Assembly: GCA_025353045.1 (NCBI GenBank)
Contig: JANXRK010000003.1
Span: 1 to 17,152 of the forward strand
Reading direction: 5' to 3'
Source of the DNA: Candidatus Tayloriibacteriota bacterium
GTDB taxonomy: Bacteria; Patescibacteriota; Minisyncoccia; Phycocordibacterales; PALSA-1337
Length of the DNA: 17,152 bases
The stretch's first letter is position 1. Each line of letters begins with the position of its first letter. The notes beneath the pieces were generated by a model. That model had not been told where the DNA came from. It was given only the letters and a program-made list of their open reading frames with translations, and searched no databases. A program made the translations under genes and the position numbers. Of this stretch, positions 7,221-14,845 are shown piece by piece.

Positions 7221-7766
7221 CTATTTTTCCAAACCTCTTACAACCTCATCACACTTTTTAAATAAATCTTCGAGAGTCCCATCGTTTACAATTTCCAAAT
7301 CCGCCATTGCCAGTACCTGATCTACATTTTGACCATTCCTATCAGTATTTGCACGTTCTTCATCTTCAATTTTCTTGAAATCTTCAAATGAGACATTATC
7401 TCCGATTCGCCCACGGATTTTTCCGAGTTCGTACCTTCTCTGTAATGGGGCAGTGATAGCAATAATTGTTCCACCATTCTTTTTAAACGTATCTACTTCA
7501 TCAATGGCTCGAAGTCCACTGATGATAAGATTGTCTTTTACTTTTTCTGTGGCTATCTTTACTAAAACATCCCCACCTCGTTCTGCTCGAAGCTTATTTC
7601 CTACAGTTTGTAGATTTTTTCTATCCAAATCTCCTAACTTATTTTCTGTAACGTAATTTCTAATAAGATCGCCACTTGAAATGTGAGTTAATGCAAATTT
7701 TTGCTCAATATAATTAGCCACAGCGTCTTTTCCTACTGCCGGTGGTCCCACAAAAGCTAGTTTCAT
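7221..7766 (-). CDS. P-loop nucleotide kinase, adenylate-kinase/dephospho-CoA-kinase-like
   Basis: The 181-residue protein has a Walker A motif GPPAVGKD at residues 7-14, with Asp where Ser/Thr is usual. SSGDLIRNYV (about 30-39) matches the NMP-binding loop of adenylate kinase (STGDMLR). IISGLRAIDEVDTFKK is Walker-B-like, and a lid-like basic stretch RRYELGKIRGRIGD is followed by FKKIEDEERAN. The C-terminal ADLEIVNDGTLEDLFKKC resembles the end of CoaE and of UPF0200 proteins (AD.xI.N.gtleel). It is probably a small nucleotide, nucleoside or dephospho-CoA kinase of the cytoplasm; I cannot choose the substrate. It is divergent from the DoxX-like gene and shares a 21-base intergenic stretch with it. 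The ATG at 7766 lies 7 bases after a TGATATTAT element, so a leaderless transcript is predicted. Confidence 0.8.
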   Translation of the reverse strand: MKLAFVGPPAVGKDAVANYIEQKFALTHISSGDLIRNYVTENKLGDLDRKNLQTVGNKLRAERGGDVLVKIATEKVKDNLIISGLRAIDEVDTFKKNGGTIIAITAPLQRRYELGKIRGRIGDNVSFEDFKKIEDEERANTDRNGQNVDQVLAMADLEIVNDGTLEDLFKKCDEVVRGLEK

Positions 7767-7769
7767 GTG

Positions 7770-7778
7770 TGTTATAAT
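7770..7778 (+). promoter_or_regulatory. Promoter of the DoxX-like/ABC/DUF192 cluster
   Basis: TGT TATAAT is a perfect extended -10 ending 9 bases before the ATG at 7788. The site argues against the upstream GTG at 7767 as the start, because that GTG would lie upstream of the predicted transcription start. Confidence 0.6.
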
Positions 7779-7782
7779 ATCA
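7774..7782 (-). promoter_or_regulatory. Kinase promoter, overlapping the divergent DoxX promoter
   Basis: Read on the minus strand, TGA TATTAT (7782-7774) ends 7 bases before the kinase ATG at 7766. It shares five hexamer bases with the plus-strand TATAAT. I see no good -35; the TGn extension may compensate. Confidence 0.5.
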
Positions 7783-7787
7783 TACGT

Positions 7788-8246
7788 ATGAGAAAATTCT
7801 TAGAGAAGATAGATTTTGAAATCATTCACACATTGCGTAAGTTGAGTATGCCTTTGGGACGAGTTGCGCTTTTTATTGTCTTCTTTTGGTTTGGAATTTT
7901 AAAAATCATCGGTACAAGTCCTGCCAATCCAATGGTTCAAGATTTAATGCATGCAACTTTGCCATTTATGTCTTGGAATGTGTTTATTGTCCTTTTTTCA
8001 ATATACGAAATGATTATTGGAATCTCATTCCTTATTCCACGCCTCGAGAGATTTTCTATCGCCCTCCTCATGCCACATATGGTTATGACTATACTCCCTC
8101 TTATTTTTCTTAGGACAATGACATGGCAGGGATTTTTAACACCAACTCTCGAAGGACAGTATATTATAAAGAATTTAGTAATCATTGCGCTTGCTGTGGG
8201 AATTGCTGCGCATTTGCATCCATTACACTTGAAGAAAGGGAAATAA
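7788..8246 (+). CDS. DoxX-like / DUF417-type integral membrane protein
   Basis: The 152-residue protein (MRKFLEKIDFEIIHTLRKLS onwards) has four hydrophobic helices, at about residues 20-40, 60-85, 88-108 and 120-142. The first helix, GRVALFIVFFWFGILKIIG followed by TSPANPMV, matches the DoxX/YkgB (DUF417) pattern of RxALxxVFxWFGxLKF followed by a small-residue/Pro loop. The biochemical role of this family is mostly unknown. An in-frame GTG at 7767 would add seven residues, but the -10 element lies over those codons, so I choose ATG 7788. The C-terminus is basic (HLKKGK). It is followed after 19 bases by the ABC exporter. Confidence 0.8.
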   Translation: MRKFLEKIDFEIIHTLRKLSMPLGRVALFIVFFWFGILKIIGTSPANPMVQDLMHATLPFMSWNVFIVLFSIYEMIIGISFLIPRLERFSIALLMPHMVMTILPLIFLRTMTWQGFLTPTLEGQYIIKNLVIIALAVGIAAHLHPLHLKKGK

Positions 8247-8257
8247 GGGGGGATAAT
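8229..8257 (+). promoter_or_regulatory. Candidate internal promoter of the ABC exporter gene
   Basis: TTGAAG (8229-8234), a 17-base spacer and GATAAT (8252-8257) end 8 bases before the ATG at 8266, the same geometry as at secG and 4720. A purine run AAGGGGGG (8245-8252) could act as a Shine-Dalgarno motif but is about 13 bases from the ATG. Confidence 0.4.
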
Positions 8258-8265
8258 AAATTCTT

Positions 8266-10062
8266 ATGAAATATCCGAAGGTTACGAATTGGGACATAAT
8301 TAAAGAATATTGGAAGACAGCCAAGCATCACTGGGTTCTATTTATTTTTATTTTACTTGGAGATATTACAGGAGTCTTATCTTTCAGTGTTATTGGACCG
8401 ATATTTTATAAAAAGTTCTTTGATACAATAAGTATTGGGTTACCAAGTGCCGAATTAGCTCATTCGCTTATTGAAATTGTTTTTATAATTTGTGCTATAA
8501 ATATTATAGGAAGTTTGGGTTTTAGATTAGAAAACTTTTGTATAAATTCCTATTATGTAAGAATAGGTAGAAAATTAGTAGATAGAGCTTTTGGTTATCT
8601 GGTCGATCATTCCTATACATTTTTCTCAAATAATTTTTCTGGTTCACTCGTACAGAGAGTCTCTCGTTATCATAAAACTTTTGGACGTCTTGCTAACAAT
8701 CTATTTGATGACATAATCCCTCTTATTATTAAAGTTTTAGGAGCTTTAATTGTTCTGTATTTCGTCTATCCAATTTTTGCTGGTTTTATTCTTATATGGA
8801 TTGTTGTGTATATGAGTTTTGCATATTTATCTGCAAAATATAAATTAAAGTATGATGTTATTGCAGCTTCAAGAGATTCTAAAATGGTTGGAGTCATTGC
8901 CGATTCAATCTCTAATCATAGTTCTACTCAATTATTCGCTGGTGAAATCGAAGAGCTAAAAAAAGTTAATGAAGTGAGTGATTCATGGTACGAGATTTTA
9001 TGGAAGCGCTGGAACATTGGCGAATGGATCAGGACTATTCAGTCATGTATTGGAATCTGTATTGAATTACTCGTATTTTATTTTGGAATTCGATATTGGC
9101 AAGAAGGACTAATCACTCTTGGTACATTTGTTTTGATGCAGGCCTATGTCAGAACTATTGGAGATACACTATGGAGCTTCGGTCGCGTTATTCGTGATGT
9201 TTATGAAGCTATGTCTGATGTTCGAGAGATGGTTGAGATCATTCATACTGAACACGAGATCAAAGATATTTCTGGTGCACAAGTTTTAAAAGTTCATAAA
9301 GGCGCAATACATTTTAATGGTATAAATTTTGCTTTTGGAAATAATAAAGCGGTTTTCAGTGGTTTAAATCTCACAATAAATCCCGGTGAGAAAGTGGCGA
9401 TCATTGGTTCTTCAGGTGCAGGTAAATCAACTTTAGTTAAGCTTTTGTTGCGACTCGTTGATATTCAAGGAGGTGAAATCGCTATCGATAATCAAGATAT
9501 TAAAAAAGTTACACAACAAAGTTTGAGAAATGCTATCAGCTTAGTACCGCAAGACACAGCTCTTTTCCATAGAACACTCATGGACAATATTCGTTACGGC
9601 CGGAGAGATGCGTCTGATGAAGAAGTATTTGAAGCTGCACGTCTTGCCCACTGCGACACATTTATTCAGGATTTTCCTCAGAAATACGAAACATTCGTCG
9701 GTGAAAGAGGTATTAAACTTTCTGGTGGGGAACGCCAACGGGTAGCAATTGCTCGAGCACTTTTGAAAAATGCGCCTATTCTTGTGCTTGACGAAGCGAC
9801 ATCGAGTCTTGATTCTCATTCAGAAGCCATGATTCAAGATGCTTTGCATACTCTTATGAAAGGTAAAACTACTATTATCATTGCTCACCGTCTCTCAACT
9901 ATCCGTAAAGTAGATAGAATTATTGTTTTAGGTAGACAAGGTGTGATTGAAGAGGGAAATCATGAGGAATTGGTTAAAAAAGGTGGAATGTACGCTCATC
10001 TTTGGAGCCTTCAGGCTGGAGGATTTACTGATAAGAGCATTGAAGAGCTATTGGACGCTTAA
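8266..10062 (+). CDS. ABC transporter, fused membrane and ATPase domains (exporter type)
   Basis: This is a half-transporter of 598 residues, expected to work as a homodimer or heterodimer at the inner membrane. The N-terminal 320 residues hold about six membrane helices of the type I exporter fold, with the coupling-loop-like PEF/FFSNNFSGSLVQRVS region (about 119-133). The nucleotide-binding domain has Walker A GSSGAGKS (381-388), Q-loop Q429 (LVPQD), signature LSGGERQ (485-491), Walker B ILVLDE (505-510), D-loop SSLD and switch H541 (IIAHRLSTI). All ATPase residues are present. The membrane domain resembles lipid/drug exporters such as MsbA or lipid-linked transporters, but substrate prediction is not possible. 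It is followed after 3 bases by the DUF192 gene. Confidence 0.95.
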   Translation: MKYPKVTNWDIIKEYWKTAKHHWVLFIFILLGDITGVLSFSVIGPIFYKKFFDTISIGLPSAELAHSLIEIVFIICAINIIGSLGFRLENFCINSYYVRIGRKLVDRAFGYLVDHSYTFFSNNFSGSLVQRVSRYHKTFGRLANNLFDDIIPLIIKVLGALIVLYFVYPIFAGFILIWIVVYMSFAYLSAKYKLKYDVIAASRDSKMVGVIADSISNHSSTQLFAGEIEELKKVNEVSDSWYEILWKRWNIGEWIRTIQSCIGICIELLVFYFGIRYWQEGLITLGTFVLMQAYVRTIGDTLWSFGRVIRDVYEAMSDVREMVEIIHTEHEIKDISGAQVLKVHKGAIHFNGINFAFGNNKAVFSGLNLTINPGEKVAIIGSSGAGKSTLVKLLLRLVDIQGGEIAIDNQDIKKVTQQSLRNAISLVPQDTALFHRTLMDNIRYGRRDASDEEVFEAARLAHCDTFIQDFPQKYETFVGERGIKLSGGERQRVAIARALLKNAPILVLDEATSSLDSHSEAMIQDALHTLMKGKTTIIIAHRLSTIRKVDRIIVLGRQGVIEEGNHEELVKKGGMYAHLWSLQAGGFTDKSIEELLDA

Positions 10063-10065
10063 AAT

Positions 10066-10509
10066 ATGTATAAAATTATTGGAATTATTCTCGTTTTCGT
10101 CGTTTTAATTGGAATTATTTTTATTCCAAAAAATTCTCCACAAACATCTGGATATTCTTTAGAAGTTAATAATAAAAATATTAATTTACTTATCGCTGAC
10201 ACAGACGCTCTCAGAGTTCAGGGTCTCAGTGCAAAAGATTCTCTACCAAAAGACACGGCAATGCTTTTTATTTTTGATACTTCCGATACATATGGTTTCT
10301 GGATGAAAGATATGAAATTCTCAATTGATATTCTTTGGCTTGATGAAAAAGGGAAGATTATTTCGATTGAAAAAAATCTTGCACCAGAAAGTTATCCGCA
10401 TATTTTTATCCCACCACAAAAAAGCCTGTATGTCCTTGAAGGAAATGCTGGATTCAGTGATGAAAATAACCTTATGGTGGGAAATATTTTGAACATGGTA
10501 AAAAAATAG
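10066..10509 (+). CDS. DUF192 family protein, membrane-anchored
   Basis: The 147-residue protein has an N-terminal hydrophobic helix (residues about 3-20) and then the DUF192 domain. Signature elements are ALRVQGLSAKDSLPKDTAML (about 48-67), FIFDTSDTYGFWMKDMKFS (the FWM..m motif), IDILWLDEKGKIISIEKNL, and a final YVLEGNAGFSDENNLMVG, where family members usually have a Gly-rich hairpin. The family has a compact beta fold without an established enzymatic role; many members are exported. It starts 3 bases after the ABC gene stop, without a Shine-Dalgarno motif, so it is probably translated from the same mRNA, perhaps by coupling. Confidence 0.92.
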   Translation: MYKIIGIILVFVVLIGIIFIPKNSPQTSGYSLEVNNKNINLLIADTDALRVQGLSAKDSLPKDTAMLFIFDTSDTYGFWMKDMKFSIDILWLDEKGKIISIEKNLAPESYPHIFIPPQKSLYVLEGNAGFSDENNLMVGNILNMVKK

Positions 10510-10542
10510 TATTTACATTTTGTAATTTGTGTCTCTTGCTGT

Positions 10543-10585
10543 AAAAAAAATTGCTTATCCCCTTTTTTTTAGCTCTCTAAAAAGG
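10543..10585 (+). promoter_or_regulatory. Two overlapping hairpins upstream of nrdA (terminator or leader)
   Basis: Eight A (10543-10550) can pair with eight T (10563-10570) to give a terminator-like A/T stem. Alternatively CCTTTTT (10561-10567) can pair with AAAAAGG (10579-10585), helped by AG/CT inside. The two use the same T run, so only one can form at a time. The first could terminate the DUF192 transcript. No NrdR-box pair was seen. A TAAAAT hexamer at 10586-10591 is a weak -10 candidate for nrdA. Confidence 0.3.
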
Positions 10586-10623
10586 TAAAATATTCCCACT
10601 ATCAATTAATTTTTTATTAGTCT

Positions 10624-13383
10624 ATGAGTAGCATATACATAACCAAGACAGATGGTACCCGTGAAATCCACAATGCTGATCGAGTGAATCGTTCTATTGA
10701 ACGTGCATGTGTTGGACTTGTAGATCCGATAGCGATGGTGACTCAAATCGCTACTGAAACTTATTTGACTCTCTATGACGGTATCACTACTGATGAACTT
10801 GATTACGCTACGATAAATGCTGCAGTTCAAAATATTAAAGAAGACATTCAGTACGATAAAGTTGCAACACGACTTCTTCTGAAGACTGTATATCGGAGGG
10901 TTGTTGGAGATTATAATAAAGAAAATCTAGCTGACCTTCAGAATAGACACAGAGATGGTTTTCTCGACTATATAAAGTTTGGTGTTGAAGGAAATCGTCT
11001 TCACAAAGACATGGCCGCTAAGTTCAATGTAGCAGAATTGGCTAATTATTTAGCTCTTGATAGAGATGATCTCTTCGTATATGCAGGACTTGATGGAATC
11101 ATCAATCGTTATTTCATGAAAAATGATAAACAGCAGCCAGTAGAGACTCCTCAATACTTCTTTATGCGAGTAGCTATGGGTCTTTCATATAATGAAAAGA
11201 ATCCTACAGAATATGCTAAGAAGTTCTATGACAAAATGTCTCGACACCAGTACATCGCTGGAGGATCAACAAATCTAGGTGCAGGAACTACTCGACCAGC
11301 TCTTTCAAACTGTTATCTTTTGGAAATTCATGATGATATGGGTCATATTGCAAAGTCAGTTTCAGACGTTCTTCTTCTTTCAAAAGGATCTGGAGGTATC
11401 GGAGCATCTATTTCAAAGCTCCGAGCGACCGGTTCTCCTTTGAAATCAAACTTCGGTGGAGTTTCAAGTGGCCCTACTCCTTTTGCGAAAATTATTGATA
11501 CTGCTATTCGAGCAGTTATGCGAGGTGGAAAGAAAAAGGGAGCTCTCTGTTTCTATATGGAAAACTGGCACTACGATTTCCAAGAATTTCTCGACTGGAA
11601 GCACAATGCAGGAGATGACTATATGAGAATGCGAACAGCAAACACAGCTGCATTCCTTTCAGATGAATTTATGAAGAGAGTCGAGGCTGATCAAGACTGG
11701 TATATGTTTGATCCTGCTGAAGCTGGAGATTTAAACGAGCTTTATGGAGAAGCATTCAGTAAGCGATATGCATACTATGTTGAAAAGGCTGATAGAGGAG
11801 AAATGGTTATGTTTAAAAAAGTTCCAGCAAAGGAGCAATATCGACAGATTATTGTTGCCCTTCAGTCAACTTCTCATCCGTGGTTGGTATGGAAGGATAC
11901 GATAAACAATCGCGCTTTGAATAACAATACTGGTACGATCCATATGTCGAATCTTTGTACAGAGATCTGTCTACCTCAGGATAAGGACAATGTCGCTGTA
12001 TGTAACCTTGCATCTTTGAACCTAGCTGCTCATATAAAGAATAAAGAAGTAAATTGGGCTCGACTCGAAGAAAGTGTTCGACTTGCAGTTCGACAACTCG
12101 ATAACCTTATCGACATCAACGTTCTTCCAATTCCAGAAGCAGCAAAGTCTGATCGAGAAAACCGCGCTATGGGTCTCGGAGTGATGGGATTTGCAGATAC
12201 TATTGAACAGTTAGGTATGTCGTATGATAGTGAACATGCGTGGGATTTTGCTGATAGAATTTTCGAATTCGTAAGTTATATGGCTATCGATGAAAGTGCA
12301 AATCTTGCTCAAGAAAGAGGATCGTATAAAAACTTCGTAGGATCAGAATGGTCAAAGGGTAAGGTTCCAATTGATAGTTTAAAAAAGGTTGGAGATTCAC
12401 GAGGAATTCCAGTTACTGTTGATGCTCAGAGTAAGCACAAGGGTCTAAATTGGCAGATATTGAGAGAAAAAGTAAAGAGGGGAATGAGAAATGCAACTCT
12501 CATGGCTGTTGCTCCAAATGCAAACATTGGTCTCGTAGTGGGAACTACTCCAGGTATCGATGCTCGTTTCGCTCAGGTTTTCTCTCGAAATAAGATTTCA
12601 GGAAAATATATGGATCTCAATCATAACCTTGTAAAAGATTTGAAGAATATGGGAATTTGGGAAAAGGTTCGAGAAGCGATCGTCGAAAATCAAGGAGACA
12701 TTTCTATGATTCCTCAGATTCCTCAATACATTAAGGATATTTATAAAACTTCATTTACAACTTCACCATATGCATATATAGAAGTTGCTGCACGAGCACA
12801 GAAATGGGTTGACCAGGCTCTTTCACGAAATATGTATTTGGAAACACGAGATATCGATGAGACTATGGATATTTATACAACTGCTTGGAAAAAAGGTCTC
12901 AAGTCTACTTATTATCTCCACATGAAGCCACGTCATACTGCTGAACAAAGTACAACAAAAGTAAATAAAGCTGAAAAGATTGGTAAGAAAGGATTCAGTA
13001 TGTTTGCTACGGAACGGAAAATAGGCGACGGTGTTATAGAAATGGCAAAGCCAATAGAAAGCCCTCTGATTATCCCAAAAGTTGAGCCAGTAAAGGTTTC
13101 CACTCCTGTATATGAGAGACAAGAGGTAAGGGAAGAAGTGAGAGAGGCCGCAACAATTCAACCAAGCATGCCTCTTATGGCTACTATGGTGCCTGCGCCT
13201 GTTGTATCAGCTAAACTCGCGCCTGCACCCACCCCCGTCACCGCTCAAGCCCCATCTCTCAGTAAAGAAGAAATCATGGAAAAGTTAAGTCAAAATCCAA
13301 ATATGAATGTGACAAAAAAACAAAAACCAAAAGTTTGTCCTGTTGATCCAGCAGAACTAGCTCAGTGCGAAGCATGTCAGTAA
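10624..13383 (+). CDS. nrdA: Ribonucleoside-diphosphate reductase, catalytic (alpha, R1) subunit
   Basis: This subunit reduces ribonucleotides to deoxyribonucleotides, in complex with the beta subunit encoded next to it. An N-terminal ATP-cone (about 3-95) should give overall activity control by ATP/dATP. The catalytic set is present: C230 (SNCYLLE) and C460 (AVCNLASLNL) as the redox pair; N443, C445 and E447 in NLCTEICLP as the thiyl-radical site; Y763-Y764 (STYYLHMKP) as the radical relay; and C915/C918 in the terminal CEACQ for reduction by thioredoxin or glutaredoxin. The 919 residues exceed the usual 750-850, because a Pro/Ala/Val-rich linker of about 110 residues (about 790-900) precedes the redox tail. 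A third cysteine, C905, precedes it. There is no Shine-Dalgarno motif. It is followed after 36 bases by nrdB. Confidence 0.97.
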   Translation: MSSIYITKTDGTREIHNADRVNRSIERACVGLVDPIAMVTQIATETYLTLYDGITTDELDYATINAAVQNIKEDIQYDKVATRLLLKTVYRRVVGDYNKENLADLQNRHRDGFLDYIKFGVEGNRLHKDMAAKFNVAELANYLALDRDDLFVYAGLDGIINRYFMKNDKQQPVETPQYFFMRVAMGLSYNEKNPTEYAKKFYDKMSRHQYIAGGSTNLGAGTTRPALSNCYLLEIHDDMGHIAKSVSDVLLLSKGSGGIGASISKLRATGSPLKSNFGGVSSGPTPFAKIIDTAIRAVMRGGKKKGALCFYMENWHYDFQEFLDWKHNAGDDYMRMRTANTAAFLSDEFMKRVEADQDWYMFDPAEAGDLNELYGEAFSKRYAYYVEKADRGEMVMFKKVPAKEQYRQIIVALQSTSHPWLVWKDTINNRALNNNTGTIHMSNLCTEICLPQDKDNVAVCNLASLNLAAHIKNKEVNWARLEESVRLAVRQLDNLIDINVLPIPEAAKSDRENRAMGLGVMGFADTIEQLGMSYDSEHAWDFADRIFEFVSYMAIDESANLAQERGSYKNFVGSEWSKGKVPIDSLKKVGDSRGIPVTVDAQSKHKGLNWQILREKVKRGMRNATLMAVAPNANIGLVVGTTPGIDARFAQVFSRNKISGKYMDLNHNLVKDLKNMGIWEKVREAIVENQGDISMIPQIPQYIKDIYKTSFTTSPYAYIEVAARAQKWVDQALSRNMYLETRDIDETMDIYTTAWKKGLKSTYYLHMKPRHTAEQSTTKVNKAEKIGKKGFSMFATERKIGDGVIEMAKPIESPLIIPKVEPVKVSTPVYERQEVREEVREAATIQPSMPLMATMVPAPVVSAKLAPAPTPVTAQAPSLSKEEIMEKLSQNPNMNVTKKQKPKVCPVDPAELAQCEACQ

Positions 13384-13419
13384 TTCAGAATTTACCAGAA
13401 TTAATTTAATACAAAATAT

Positions 13420-14406
13420 ATGTTAATTGGAAAAGCTGCACCAGAAGATACAAGTTTACACCCAATTAAATATAAATGGGCTTATGATCTATACAATCAA
13501 GCTGTTCGTAATACGTGGTTCCCTCATGAGATAACATTAAAAGAAGATTTGGATGATTGGGCAAAGATGACCGAAGACGAACGTCATGCAGTCGAGTTCC
13601 TAATGTCATTCTTTAATCCAGCTGAACTTATCGTCAACCGTTCAATTGCTCTTGGAATATATCCATATCTAAAATCTCCAGAATGTCACTTGTATTTGGC
13701 TAAACAGATGTGGGAAGAGGCTAATCATTGCATCGCTTTTGAATATGTTCTTGAGACTTTTCCATTTGATCGAGAAAAGGTCTTCAACCACCATCTCAAT
13801 GTTCCTTCAATGAAGGCTAAAGAAAACTATATAAATAACTATATGAAGAGAATGACAGAGACTTCTCTTGATATTGAGACAATAGAAGGAAAAAAAGACT
13901 TTATCCGAAACCTTGTTGCTACGAACATTGTTATGGAAGGTATTTGGTTTTACTCCGGCTTCATGGTCGTGCTTTCTTTTAGACAAAGAAAGCAGCTTAG
14001 AAACTTCGGATCAATGATTAATTGGGTTCTAAGAGATGAGAGTCTCCACCTCCAGTTTGGAATCAACCTTATTCACAATATTCTCGAAGAAAATCAGGAC
14101 CTTCTGTCTGCAGAATTTGCTGATGAGATACGCAATATTGTGATTGAAGGAGTTAATAAAGAAGTTGATTATAATCAAGATCTTTTTCCAAACGGAATCC
14201 TTGGCTTGAATGCCGATTATGTTAACCAATATGTAAAATATGTAGCGGATCGACGTTTAGAAGAACTTGGTTTTCCGAAATACTATAATGTTACAAATCC
14301 TGCAAAATGGATGAGTACAGCTACTGATGTTTATGAATTAGTAAATTTCTTTGAAGCACAGAATACAAGTTATGAAGTAGATTCACACGCTCATGCTAAG
14401 AAATAA
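13420..14406 (+). CDS. nrdB: Ribonucleotide reductase beta (R2) subunit, subclass Ic type
   Basis: This radical-generating ferritin-like subunit partners the R1 protein encoded upstream. All six metal ligands are present: E69 (NPAEL), E100 and H103 (EEANH), E173 (MEGIWF), E207 and H210 (RDESLH). The residue four after H103 is F107, where radical tyrosine is normal, and the first ligand is Glu rather than Asp. Both features are hallmarks of the Chlamydia trachomatis R2c, which uses a Mn/Fe cofactor. From memory of that protein (E89, E120, H123, F127, E193, E227, H230, Tyr338), every residue maps here with one constant offset of 20, and Y318 near the C-terminus matches Tyr338. W33 matches the relay tryptophan. 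Position 202 is Trp where I recall Tyr222. No nrdI is nearby. The 328-residue length is normal. Confidence 0.95.
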   Translation: MLIGKAAPEDTSLHPIKYKWAYDLYNQAVRNTWFPHEITLKEDLDDWAKMTEDERHAVEFLMSFFNPAELIVNRSIALGIYPYLKSPECHLYLAKQMWEEANHCIAFEYVLETFPFDREKVFNHHLNVPSMKAKENYINNYMKRMTETSLDIETIEGKKDFIRNLVATNIVMEGIWFYSGFMVVLSFRQRKQLRNFGSMINWVLRDESLHLQFGINLIHNILEENQDLLSAEFADEIRNIVIEGVNKEVDYNQDLFPNGILGLNADYVNQYVKYVADRRLEELGFPKYYNVTNPAKWMSTATDVYELVNFFEAQNTSYEVDSHAHAKK

Positions 14407-14409
14407 AAG

Positions 14410-14442
14410 GGAGTTGCAAAAGAGGCAATTCCAGCTGGGAAT
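14410..14442 (+). terminator. Hairpins after nrdB, weak terminator candidate
   Basis: GGAGTTGC (14410-14417) pairs with GCAATTCC (14425-14432) around loop AAAAGAG, with one G-U pair. An alternative stem ATTCC/GGAAT (14428-14442) overlaps it. No T run follows, so intrinsic termination is uncertain; mRNA end protection or processing is equally possible. Confidence 0.35.
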
Positions 14443-14449
14443 AAAAACA

Positions 14450-14478
14450 TTGAAATTTAAGTAAACCTGTGGTATAGT
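14450..14478 (+). promoter_or_regulatory. Promoter of rnpB
   Basis: TTGAAA (14450-14455), a 17-base spacer and TGG TATAGT (hexamer 14473-14478) form a near-consensus extended promoter. The start is expected at about 14484-14486, exactly where the P1 helix of the RNA begins. Confidence 0.75.
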
Positions 14479-14483
14479 ACGTA

Positions 14484-14800
14484 AACATATCAGACAATCG
14501 CTATAGAACGTAAGTCCTATAGAGGAAAGTCCGAGCTGTTAAAGAAGTCAAAAGCTTTTTTAAAAGGTAGCGGGTAACGCCCGTCCGCCGTGAGGCGCGA
14601 GTTGAGAACAGTGACGAATCCTTTTAGTGGGAGTGAAACGGCAAAATACTTACCTGACTGCAAGGCCGTGCTGGAAAGTAGAAATATTTTTCAGAGTGCC
14701 GCTCGAGGTGTACTGTAAAGTACATCCCAGATAAATGATTGTCGCTCATCATAAATGTGTGGTGAGTACAGAACTCGGCTTATCGATATGTTACATCAAA
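14484..14800 (+). ncRNA. rnpB: RNase P RNA, bacterial type A
   Basis: This is the catalytic RNA of the enzyme that matures tRNA 5' ends. The conserved block GAGGAAAGTCC is at 14522-14532, GTGAAACGGCAAA follows in the middle, and ACAGAACTCGGCTTAT closes it (14768-14783). The terminal P1 helix pairs AACATATC (14484-14491) with GATATGTT (14785-14792). CCGAG (14531-14535) pairs with CTCGG (14774-14778), a compensated change from the common CCGGG/CCCGG. The length, slightly over 300 bases, is short compared with the E. coli RNA. It has its own promoter and an intrinsic terminator, so it is an independent unit between nrdB and the O-antigen-ligase-like gene. The exact 3' end is inferred. Confidence 0.95.
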
Positions 14801-14802
14801 AG

Positions 14803-14825
14803 ATCCTCTTAACAGGGGGTTTTTT
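14803..14825 (+). terminator. Intrinsic terminator of rnpB
   Basis: ATCCTC (14803-14808), loop TTAACA and GGGGGT (14815-14820) form a six-pair stem with two G-U pairs, followed by a T run (14820-14825). The loop is also a good -35 hexamer for the next gene. Confidence 0.75.
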
Positions 14826-14837
14826 GTTTGTTATAAT
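14809..14837 (+). promoter_or_regulatory. Promoter of the O-antigen-ligase-like gene
   Basis: TTAACA (14809-14814), a 17-base spacer and TGT TATAAT (hexamer 14832-14837) are close to consensus. The hexamer ends 8 bases before the ATG at 14846, which predicts a leaderless mRNA. Confidence 0.7.
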
Positions 14838-14845
14838 AATCAGGT

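Noticed and set aside
7767..7787. GTG start for the DoxX-like protein at 7767
   Set aside because: Those codons overlap the perfect extended -10 element and lie upstream of the predicted transcription start; the ATG at 7788 fits both.
10571..10623. NrdR boxes upstream of nrdA
   Set aside because: No pair of sites resembling the palindromic NrdR box was found; the region is simply AT-rich.
13420..14406. R2-like ligand-binding oxidase (R2lox) or metal-free class Ie R2
   Set aside because: nrdA is directly upstream and the C-terminal relay tyrosine is present, unlike R2lox; all six metal ligands are intact, unlike class Ie.
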